A DNA stretch of 64,000 bases, taken from Pogona vitticeps. Lineage: Eukaryota > Chordata > Lepidosauria > Squamata > Agamidae. The position numbers and the translations under genes are program-made. Shown here piece after piece: positions 1 through 8,872 of this stretch (within the stretch, counting starts at the first letter, position 1; the number at the start of each line of letters is the position of its first letter). The stretch is taken from positions 61,855,947 through 61,919,946 of the forward strand of contig NC_135783.1 in NCBI RefSeq assembly GCF_051106095.1. Direction: 5' to 3'. The notes beneath the pieces were generated by a model. It made no database searches, was not told the DNA's origin, and saw nothing but the letters and a program-made list of their open reading frames with translations.

Positions 1-700
1 TTGTATATAAAGATTAAATCTCCATAGCTGCCTAATACAAACTGCAAATTGATGGCAGACCCAGATAGTGATCTTTTGTGCAATGATTATTCCATGTACT
101 AAACACAGTTTGGCCATATACAATGCATAGAAATAGACAGCTATCTTTACCTCTTTGACATAATGACATTCTGATTCCAGGCAGAACTGTTTTGCCACGT
201 ATTTTGAGCTGCATTACGAAAGCCGATGATATAAACTGTAGCAATTTCTCTTTTTCGCTATGAATAGAGCATTTATGGCACATAACATTTTTTTATGTGG
301 AAAAGGCAGTGGCTGCAGTATGTGAACAAGTACATATGTTCTGTGGTGGTACACGCTAATATGTACAGTCAGTGTAGGTTAGAATAAAATGAAGTATGAA
401 CCATGTATTTGATATATTACGCTGTGCAAAAAAAAAAAAAAGGAAAAAAAGGAAAAGGAAAGGAAAAGGAAAATGGAAGACCTTACAGTACAATAACCAT
501 ATATTTGGCCTTTTCCCCATGATGCAACTAATTCCCATAATGCACTCCCTCTGCCAATTAGGTCCAATTAGTGTCATGATGCGACATTCTTGCTGAAGTG
601 AAACAAGTTCAGGTCTGGGTCACTGACGTCAAACTCTGTGCATATTAATTATACCACATTCCATCAGTTCCAGCCAGCATGACAAATACTTTACTTTGTA
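1..700. other. Intergenic, no gene seen
   Basis: This stretch lies downstream of TTC13. I see no exon-like conserved frame. A purine run of A/G tracts occupies about 428-475. The rest is AT-rich unique-looking sequence up to the CATA microsatellite. Confidence 0.5.
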
Positions 701-838
701 CGTACATACATACATACATACATACATACATACATACATACATACATACATACATACATACATACATACATACATACATACATACATACATACATACATA
801 CATACATACATACATACATACATACATACATACATACA
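701..838. repeat. (CATA)n / (TATG)n microsatellite
   Basis: About 34 uninterrupted tetranucleotide units. The array directly abuts the 3' end of the minus-strand LINE at about 840, so it is probably an expansion of that LINE's own tail. The cysteine/tyrosine and threonine/histidine frames through it are artefacts. Confidence 0.95.
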
Positions 839-2178
839 AACCTTTATTGGCATTGAAAAGTACAGAATGCTTAGATCAATAGAAAAGCTGTGGAGAGTAA
901 TAAAACCATGACCGAATTAAGTTGGGAAAAGTGGTGCAACTATGGACTATGCCTGGGAGATAGCCTCTCTGATTTGAATCGCGGTATGTATGTCACTACA
1001 TAGGTAGCGACATGGTTAATTTTCCCCTGGACTAAAAAGCAAACCTTGGCCTTATCAGAGCGACCTTGAAAATCAGAGAGCAGTGGATCTAAAAATCTTG
1101 CTAGCGGGCTATTATAAAAGGGGCAGTCCGAAAGAACATGAGAAACTGTTTCAATGGCATCTTGACTGCAGGGGCATCATCTGAGATTATGTGGGACTCT
1201 ACAGTATCTACCAAGTAAAATAGCCGACGGTAGTACATTGAATCTTGCCAGCATGAATGCTCTTCTGTGGTGGGGATCAGTTAAAAAGGAGAGCTAGAAG
1301 CCCTGGCTTTGGGGTAGACCCAAATGACTAGGGGAACAAGTTTTCGGAGCTGCATCAGTCAGATGTTGGAATTGGATGTCTAACAGTCTGCGTTTGATTG
1401 ATTGAAATAATGCCGAAGCAGAGGACAGGAAGAATGCGTCCAGGAAAATTCCTAGGGACATGATTTTCTTCTGAATTATGGTCAACCATTGAGAAGCTTG
1501 ATGATCCGTCAGCATCAAAAAGGTAAAAGAGTTCTGGTTAGAATTGAATAAAAGGTGGAACTTAAAGGTTGAGAGCCAAGCGCGAATTTCCAACAATAGC
1601 AATCCAGTTTCCATGCATATTGCAGCATAGGGGACACAGTTAGGTAATCCAAGTATTTTCCTCAGGAAGATGGATTGTAAGCCTTCGGTGGTGCAATTGA
1701 GGGCTTCGATCCATATGGGAGCACCATATAAGAGTTGGGAGCAAGATTTCTCGTTGAACGCTCTTAGGGCCATAGGGCAGTAGCCGAGGCACTAGTTCTT
1801 GCCACTGATAGAACACAGTTGCAGTGGGTTGCCCAGCTCCCATTATAGGAGAAATTGATCCCAGGTATTTGATTTGACCTGCTCAATAGCGCTTCCCTGT
1901 ATTGACCATGAGAGTTGTTTCCATGACTTAGAAAAAACTAAGATCTTTGTTTTCCCGTGATTCAAAGTTAGCTCAACACTGAGGTAAATCATAGTTTGGC
2001 GTAATAAACGCTTCAGTCCAACTTGGGAACATGACAATACAACAGCATCATCCGCATATAAAAGGATGGGAATATGGCGGTGAGCAAGTTTCGGGGCGTG
2101 CCTGTTGATTGTATGTTAAGCTGGGGCTAGATCATTTAAAAATAGGTTGAAAAGTGCCGGAGTAAGGATACAGCCCTG

Positions 2179-3074
2179 TGTAAAACCCCAGGCCAGGGCC
2201 AGGAGGCTTATGTGGGAGTGCCATCGCTCCCGTCCCGTACTAATGCAACTCAGACCTCCCCTCCACCTTCTCCACCTAGGAAAGAAAGTAAACAGGTGGA
2301 TACTAAAGAGTTGGAAGAGATGATAGTAAAAGAAGGGCAGAGACACCAAGGGGTTGACACCAGTGACTTGGTACAGGTGATGAGAGGTTTAAATGTATCC
2401 GAGAAAACTGAGAGGAATTTGGCGGGAAAGGGGGAGGGGGAGATAGAGGCGGGAGCCGGGGATATAAGGGTGAAGCGGGAAGAGATCCCAGGAGGTTGGG
2501 AAATGATATGGGTCCAAGACCTGTGGACAGAAAAATGGGAACAAGTAAAGGTTCCCCATGAGGAAGCAGAAAAAAGGAGACGCCAGGGACAACAACCCCA
2601 TCTTATTGGGAAGAGACTGAAGCTAAAGAGTGGCGGCGTCGCTTGAGAGAAGAGAGAGAAGCGGTGGTGAGAGAGCTGGAGGCAAAGAAGGAATGGCATC
2701 TCGCAGAGCTACAGAAGATGGGGGTCTACCCGGACCGTGGCTGGCCAGCCCAGGAGAGGGCTCCCCATTCTGGGGTTGGAGCGGGGATGAGGAGACCCTT
2801 CCACTATTAGAAGCAGAAATAGATGACGGCGAAGAACTGGTCACAGAGAATGTATTATCTGGACCGTGGATAATGGACGAAACCAATCCTTTTGTTAGTA
2901 ATGTTTGGACTCCCTTGCGGTCGAAGTTTAAACCCCAAGAGAATTTAGAAGCTGTTCCAGGAGATGTTCCAGTTGATGTTGAATTGTTAATAAATGAAGA
3001 CAAAGTTGAACTGCTGAACAAATCTTGTGCTTTATTGACCGTGACTGACCCCCCCAACACCGAACCCTTACACA
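2179..3074. mobile_element. 896-bp insertion with TG...CA ends, possible LTR-class fossil
   Basis: It begins TGTAAAACCC and ends CCCTTACACA, and is bordered on both sides by the 5-bp direct repeat CCCTG, which is single-copy in the interrupted LINE. TG...CA ends, a 5-bp duplication and a length near 900 bp fit a solo LTR of an LTR retroelement. The inside is unusual for an LTR because it has long open stretches on the plus strand rich in charged residues and unlike any family I know. It looks broken and younger than the LINE it sits in. Alternative: a non-autonomous DNA element. Confidence 0.5.
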
Positions 3075-3389
3075 CCCTGTTTCACGCCCTTGCAAATTGG
3101 AATTCCCAGAGTTAAATTCCCCCGAAGAGTATACCTGACTTGGCAACTAGTGTGTGTGTATAGTTTTTTAATCAGGAAGAGCAATCTGGGATCTATATTC
3201 AACCTAGCCAATTTAGCCCAAAGCAACTCTCTCGGGATTGAGTCAAATGCTGCCTTGAGGTCCAAAAAGGCAGTGAATAGTTTATTTCGATGTTTCTTAC
3301 TATATTTGGAAACTAAGTGTGACAATATTGCACAATGGTCAAGGGTAGACTTGCCATGACGAAACCCTATTTGTTCTGGGCCTAGTATG

Positions 3390-6300
3390 CCACATACTAG
3401 GCCTATGGTAAAAGAGAGCAGGCCGGGTAGGTGGGGCTCGTCAGCCCTGGAACGCAGCCCATCTAGGAGAAGGAAAACTCCAAATTTAAACCTCCACTGC
3501 CTTGTGGCTATATCCACTTATGGAAAGGGCTTCAGGAGATAACCTCGAGGCAAAATCCGGAGCCGGAGTCCCGGAGGCATTTTCTTTCATTCTGCCAACT
3601 CCTGCGACGTTGCTGGAACCAGTTGTATTGGCTCTTGCCTTTCCACTGGACCATTTCAGCGACGTGGAGAGGGGGGATTTGCTGCTTGGGTAACAGCCTA
3701 TCCTCCATATTATTTTACCCAGGCTTCGTGCTCTGGAGAGGACACTCCAGCTTCACATACAGCATCGAAACAACACGGGAAGTAGCAGTTACCGGTTATA
3801 AGTCTCTGCTCAATTGGCGTAGAGCAGGACGCCAGGGGCTACTTCTGACGGTGGGAGAGGTCATTGCACCTCACTAGGTAGATACCGCCCGCCTTAAGCT
3901 GGGCAGCCCCCAGCCAGTAAGGTGCTACCTTGCCACGGTCTGTTAACCTCACGGGGTGCGTGGGGTTTAGGGTGAAACCCGACAAGCAGATCGACAACCG
4001 TGCACCATGCAACAATCATAAGAAAACTTCTGCCCTAAAGCTGGGCACCTGGAATGTACGGACAATGACCCCTGGCTTTCCTGACTACGGCTTTCCTAAC
4101 GACCTGCAAGAAATAGACGATGTGCGCAAGACAGCTGTCATTGACATGGAACTGAGTAGACTGCAGATGGACATTGTTGCCCTGCAAGAGACAAGACTGC
4201 CAGACTCGGGATCTGTCAAAGAAAAAAACTTCTCATTCTTCTGGCAGGGAAAACCATCGAATGAGACCAGGGAGTATGGTGTTGGCTTTGCAGTCAGAAA
4301 CACTCTTCTGAGATGCATTGTTCCACCCACTGTGGGGAGTGAAAGAATCCTGTCTCTGCAGCTCCACTCATCAGCAGGACCAGTAACCCTCATTAGTGCA
4401 TATGCACCAACACTGTCATCCACTACAGAAGTGAAAGACAAATTCTACAACGATCTGGCAGCTACTATCAAAAAAGTCCCTGAAAGAGAGTCACTGTTCA
4501 TTCTTGGAGACTTTAATGCTAGAGTTGGTGCTGATTACAATTCTTGGCCCACTTGTCTAGGCCGTTTTGGCATTGGAAAGATGAACGAAAATGGCCAACG
4601 CTTACTGGAGTTTTGCTGTTATTATGGTCTCTGTGTCAGCAACACATTCTTTAATACGAAGCTGCAACACAGAGTTTCCTGGAGACATCCAAGATCCAAG
4701 CATTGGCATCAGCTCGATTTGATCCTCACTAAACGTTCTAGCCTTCCTAGTGTTACGATCACACGCAGCTATCAGAGTGCTGATTGCGATACTGACCACT
4801 CCCTGGTGTGTAGTAGAGTAAAACTGCGAACAAAGAAATTGTATCACACGAAAAAGGAAGGAAGACCACGTATTGACATCAACAAGACTCGCGATCAAAG
4901 AAAAGTGAAGGAATTTGCCCAAGCACTCGAGGAAACCCTTCCAGGTCCAGCTAATGTAAATGCACCTGAACGATGGGAACACTTCAAGAACACTGTCTAC
5001 AACACCGCCTTGTCCACCTTTGGCAAGAAGACCAGAAAGATGGCTGACTGGTTCGAAGCCCATTCGGAGGAGTTAATGCCAACCACTGAGGATAAGAGAA
5101 GAGCTCTAACAGCATACAAAACCTGTCCTAGCGAGTACAACCTGCAAGCTCTTCGAGCCGCTCGTAGCCAAGTCCAACAGGCTGCCAGGAGATGCTCCAA
5201 TGACTATTGGCTTCAGCTCTGCTCTCAGATACAGATAGCAGCGGACACAGGTAACATCAAAGGAATGTATGATGGTATCAAGCAGGCCTTAGGTCCATTA
5301 CAGAAGAAATCTGCTCCCTTGAAGTCTGCTACAGGTGTGATCATCCAGGACCGAGCACAGCAGATGGAACGCTGGGTGCAGCACTACTCCGAGCTATATT
5401 CCAGAAAGAATGTAGTAACCGAAGAAGCATTAAATAACATTGAGTGCCTGCCTGTCTTGGAAGAGCTGGACAGCGAACCAACCCTAGCAGAAATAAATGC
5501 GGCCTTGGATTCCCTCACCTCCAGAAAGGCACCTGGAAAGGACAACATCCCTGTTGAAGTGCTGAAATGCGGTAAGGAGATCATCATCACCGAACTGTAT
5601 GAAATCTTTTGTCTCTGCTGGAGGGAAGGTGGAGTACCACAGGACATGAAGGATGCAAACATTGTCACATTGTACAAGAACAAAGGTGACAGGGGTGACT
5701 GCAATAACTACCGTGGTATCTCTCTTCTTAGCGTTGTAGGGAAGCTGCTTGCCCATGTTGTGCTGAAGAGGCTCCAGGTGCTTGCAGACAGAGTCTATCC
5801 AGAATCACAGTGTGGATTTCGAGCTAATAGATCCACCACTGACATGGTATTCTCCCTCCGACAGTTGCAGGAGAAATGCAGGGAACAACAACAGCCACTC
5901 TTTGTGCCCTTCATAGACCTTACAAAAGCATTTGACTTGGTTAGCAGGGATGGCCTTTTCAAAATACTTCCCAAGATTGGATGTCCACCTCGTCTCCTTA
6001 ACATCATCAGGTCCTTCCACGATGGAATGAAAGGCACTGTAGTTTTTGACGGCTCAACATCAGATCCCTTTGACATCCGAAGCGGAGTGAAACAGGGCTG
6101 TGTCCTTGCACCAACACTTTTTGGGATCTTTTTTGCTGTCATGCTGAAGCATGCCTTTGGAACTGCAACAGAAGGTGTCTATCTCCGGACTAGATCAGAT
6201 GGAAAGCTCTTTAATCTCTCTAGATTGAGAGCGAAGACCAAAGTCCAACTGAAATGCATGCGGGACTTCCTCTTTGCAGACGATGCAGCCATTGTTGCCC

Positions 6301-7259
6301 ACTCTGCTGAAGACCTCCAACAACTCATGAATCGTTTCAGCAAGGCCTGCCAAGACTTTGGACTAACAATCAGCCTGAAGAAAACACAAGTCATGGGCCA
6401 GGGTGTGGACTCACCTCTCTCTATTACCATCTCCACACAAGAATTGGAGGTTGTTCATGACTTTGTGTACCTTGGCTCAACCATCTCTGACACCCTCTCT
6501 CTAGATGTCGAGCTGGATAAATGCATTGGGAAAGCAGCTACCATGTTCTCTAGACTCACAAAGAGAGTATGGCTCAATAAGAAACTGACAACACATACCA
6601 AGATCCAGGTCTATAGAGCCTGTGTCCTGAGCACACTCCTGTACTGCAGTGAGTCCTGGACACTTTGTGCCCGGCAGGAGAGGAAGCTGAACACCTTCCA
6701 TATGCGTTGCCTCCGACGGATTTTTGGTATCACCTGGCAGGACAGAGTTCCAAATAGAGTAGTCCTAGAACGAGCTGGAATTTTCAGCATGCATACATTA
6801 CTGAAACAGCGACGTCTACGCTGGCTTGGGCACGTTGTGAGAATGGCTGATGGTCGGATTCCAAAGGATCTCCTATATGGAGAATTAGTGCAGGGAAATC
6901 GCCCCAGAGGGAGACCACAGCTGCGATACAAGGATATCTGCAAGCGGGATCTGAAGGCCTTAGGAATAGACCTCAACAGATGGGAAACTCTGACATCTGA
7001 TCGTTCAGCCTGGAGGCAGGCGGTACATCATGGCCTCTCCCAATTTGAAGAGACCCTTGTCCAGCAGGCCGAGGCAAAGAGGAAGTCACAAAGGAAGCAA
7101 AACCAGGGAGCTGGACAGGGGACAGATTGGATTTGTCTTCAGTGTGGAAGAGATTGTAACTCTTGAATTGGCCTCCTCAGCCACACTAGACACTGTTCCA
7201 AGTCCTCCATACAGAGCACGCTACCATAGTCTTTCGAGACTGAAGGATGCCTACTATGC
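3390..7259 (+). mobile_element. Near-complete RTE-like LINE inserted in the minus-strand LINE
   Basis: Flanked by the direct repeat AGTATG (3384-3389 and 7260-7265), which is single-copy in the host LINE. It has a leader of about 530 bp, one long frame (see the 3930-7166 entry) and a short 3' part ending in GACTGAAGGATGCCTA plus a few bases. The same 3' end occurs in a truncated minus-strand copy at 53594-53943, which confirms the family. An APE endonuclease plus RT in a single frame and a very short 3' region fit the RTE superfamily; the subfamily (RTE-X or another) is not settled by eye. Little decay is visible, so the insertion is probably fairly recent. Confidence 0.85.
3930..7166 (+). 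CDS. LINE endonuclease-reverse transcriptase (RTE-like), 1078 codons
   Basis: The product would nick target DNA and copy its own RNA. The APE-type endonuclease occupies about residues 37-295: TWNVRTM (41-46, with N42), QET (E87), SAYAP (Y158), GDFN (D194, N196) and TDH (D289, H290) are all present. The RT follows at about 510-860: YRGISLL, GFRANRST, FIDLTKAFD (D663), GVKQGCVLAPTLF and FADD (D784, D785). A C-terminal stretch with GHVVRMADGRIPKDLLYGEL is typical of APE LINEs. The frame ends in CLQCGRDCNS, the first half of a zinc-knuckle-like motif, cut by a TGA at 7164-7166; reading past it gives IGLLSHTRHC. There is no ATG between the upstream TAA (3918-3920) and the endonuclease core; the frame opens at a TTG and the first ATG is inside TWNVRTM. 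It may use a non-ATG start, or an ATG may have been lost. Confidence 0.85.
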   Translation: MPRSVNLTGCVGFRVKPDKQIDNRAPCNNHKKTSALKLGTWNVRTMTPGFPDYGFPNDLQEIDDVRKTAVIDMELSRLQMDIVALQETRLPDSGSVKEKNFSFFWQGKPSNETREYGVGFAVRNTLLRCIVPPTVGSERILSLQLHSSAGPVTLISAYAPTLSSTTEVKDKFYNDLAATIKKVPERESLFILGDFNARVGADYNSWPTCLGRFGIGKMNENGQRLLEFCCYYGLCVSNTFFNTKLQHRVSWRHPRSKHWHQLDLILTKRSSLPSVTITRSYQSADCDTDHSLVCSRVKLRTKKLYHTKKEGRPRIDINKTRDQRKVKEFAQALEETLPGPANVNAPERWEHFKNTVYNTALSTFGKKTRKMADWFEAHSEELMPTTEDKRRALTAYKTCPSEYNLQALRAARSQVQQAARRCSNDYWLQLCSQIQIAADTGNIKGMYDGIKQALGPLQKKSAPLKSATGVIIQDRAQQMERWVQHYSELYSRKNVVTEEALNNIECLPVLEELDSEPTLAEINAALDSLTSRKAPGKDNIPVEVLKCGKEIIITELYEIFCLCWREGGVPQDMKDANIVTLYKNKGDRGDCNNYRGISLLSVVGKLLAHVVLKRLQVLADRVYPESQCGFRANRSTTDMVFSLRQLQEKCREQQQPLFVPFIDLTKAFDLVSRDGLFKILPKIGCPPRLLNIIRSFHDGMKGTVVFDGSTSDPFDIRSGVKQGCVLAPTLFGIFFAVMLKHAFGTATEGVYLRTRSDGKLFNLSRLRAKTKVQLKCMRDFLFADDAAIVAHSAEDLQQLMNRFSKACQDFGLTISLKKTQVMGQGVDSPLSITISTQELEVVHDFVYLGSTISDTLSLDVELDKCIGKAATMFSRLTKRVWLNKKLTTHTKIQVYRACVLSTLLYCSESWTLCARQERKLNTFHMRCLRRIFGITWQDRVPNRVVLERAGIFSMHTLLKQRRLRWLGHVVRMADGRIPKDLLYGELVQGNRPRGRPQLRYKDICKRDLKALGIDLNRWETLTSDRSAWRQAVHHGLSQFEETLVQQAEAKRKSQRKQNQGAGQGTDWICLQCGRDCNS

Positions 7260-7559
7260 AGTATGTTACACGTTGTTAGCCAGTCTTCTAATTTTGCTAG
7301 AAGAAGTTTAGCGTAGAGCTTACTAATGATTGATAGAAGACTGATCGGCCGATATTTCTCGGGAAGTGAAGGGTTGCCTTTTTTCTAGATAGGCACTATG
7401 ATAGCATTGGTCCATGTCATGGGCATTGCATGACAAATACTAGTCAGAAAAGATGGGAGCTATACTCTAAAACTGGTGGAGAACACTAGGGGGTTTAATG
7501 CTACTTTGAATGGTAAGCAGTCCTTTCATAACTGGATACACATCACTTATAGAATAATT

Positions 7560-7730
7560 AAATGTCTGTAAGCCCACTGAGCCCAATCCCCCTGCTCAAT
7601 GCAGGAATCCAAATCAAAGCAGTTCTGACAGATGGTTATTCTATTTTATCTTGAATGCCTTGAATGCTGGCGCCATCACCACCTCCCAAGGTATCTAACT
7701 GGACAGAGATCACCTAACAGTATTTTCAGC
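7560..7730 (-). mobile_element. CR1-like LINE 3' fragment
   Basis: The stretch with CTGCTCAATGCAGGAATCC, followed by CTTGAATGCC and the CACCACCTCCC region, matches the 3' untranslated part of vertebrate CR1 elements read on the minus strand. It parallels the clearer copy at 11868-12340. It is diverged and truncated. Confidence 0.5.
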
Positions 7731-8735
7731 TTGTCTGGATTAAGCTTTAGTCCTCACCCTGTCTTCTCAAATTTTATTAAGTGAAGAAATGGAGACAGAA
7801 CATGACCCCCCCCAAATACAACAAATTCCACCCTCCTTAGCACCATTTTCTAGGAAGGGTCACCCAATTTTCTAGGAAGGGACATCCATGTATAAGAGGA
7901 GGCACTGCAAAACACTACCCAGCCTGGCCAGAATATGGTCAATGATATAATTATCTAGGGGACATTCTCCCAATCTTTCTCTACGCAGACCTCATCCCAT
8001 AGAGGAATCAAGACAATGTCTGTTCCAATATTGGATGTCAAATGGAATCTACATAAACAGTTTCAGAAACAAGGTGGAGATAGGCTGTGCTTCACCAGAT
8101 AATTAGAGTTGTTCAGGTCTTTCAACACTAGCTCAGTCATTATAATATCCCTGGTTTGGTTTGTTCTACCAGTTTGGTTGGTTTCTTCTGACCCTTAGTC
8201 ATAGAATATAAGGGTTATTCTGGTACATGCAAACTGGAACAAGAACCAGTTATGGCAGGCAACTGTTTTAGCATAGGAATGTCATACAAAATGAACAGTG
8301 GCACAAACATTATCACTAAATTTAGAAACCAACCCTAGAGAAAAGAGCTAATGGCCATACTTGTATTTTGGTTCACAGCATCAACTAATTTTTGAAACAG
8401 TGCTTAAGAGCTGCAATTGTGTAAACCCCCTAGACCTCTCACCATCATATATATTGGCTTCAATGTGAAGTCACTGGCTTGCCTTAAGTCAAACGTGCTA
8501 TATTCCAACTCCCTCTGTTTCTTTCACCATGGGCCTCCATTTTCTTGGTTAACTGATTTATATAAGCCAACATAGTGCATTCCAGATGTTTTCATCTACT
8601 GACATTTGCTATTGGGAAATACTTGTTTGAATTACATATCAAACAAATGACGTTTGGTTTCTGTGAAAAAAATCAGAAATAGAAGACCGTTTCAGCATTC
8701 TGTTTAAAAAACACCAACATAAGTGATCACCACAC
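7731..8735. other. Intergenic, nothing recognised
   Basis: Between the CR1 fragment and the TTC13 polyadenylation signal I find no conserved frame or clear repeat. A short duplication of TTTTCTAGGAAGGG lies near 7847-7880. Confidence 0.4.
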
Positions 8736-8741
8736 TTTATT
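8736..8741 (-). terminator. TTC13: TTC13 polyadenylation signal AATAAA
   Basis: On the minus strand AATAAA begins 20 nt after the TAG stop. It is followed by a GT-rich stretch (GTGTGG, then TTGGTGTTTTTT), the usual downstream element. Use of this site would give a 3' UTR of only about 40 nt. A more distal site is also possible. Confidence 0.65.
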
Positions 8742-8760
8742 GTAACAGGTTACACAGCAA

Positions 8761-8872
8761 CTAAAGCCTTTTAAGGCAATGAGATGAGTCTGTACTTAAT
8801 GCTTCAATCATGTTTCGCAATGTTGGAAAGGATTCTGAAACCAATGGAAGATTCTTGTACGTAGGTGAAATG
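8761..8872 (-). CDS. TTC13: TTC13 coding exon 23 (last)
   Basis: Residues 816-852 and the stop TAG at 8763-8761. It encodes ISPTYKNLPLVSESF through CLKRL, matching the human C-terminus in sequence and length. The acceptor is TTCTCAG. Confidence 0.93.

Larger units (their letters stand above)
840..7500 (-). mobile_element. Minus-strand LINE (non-LTR retrotransposon), 5'-truncated and split by two insertions
   Basis: Reverse-transcriptase remains run on the minus strand in three blocks: about 7500-7260 (motifs YRPISLLSIISKLYAKLL), 3389-3075 (GFRHGKSTLDHC, FLDLKAAFD, KGVKQG) and 2178-840 (CILTPALFNLFLNDL, LLYADDAV and a C-terminal region ending near 1290). The blocks join when the plus-strand LINE at 3390-7259 and the insertion at 2179-3074 are set aside. 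The 3' end reads AATGCCAATAAAGG and runs into TATG repeats. Several stops and frame breaks show it is dead: for example a stop follows the NDLAPA segment and another lies before KKGNPSLPEKYRP. The RT resembles jockey/I-group elements of lizards; I cannot name the clade (Vingi- and R4-like families are alternatives). Confidence 0.8.

Noticed and set aside
629-911. Cys/Tyr- and Thr/His-repeat frames
   Set aside because: Translation of the CATA/TATG microsatellite.
4085-6976. Minus-strand frames across the RTE-like LINE
   Set aside because: Shadows of the plus-strand 1078-codon frame; no motifs.
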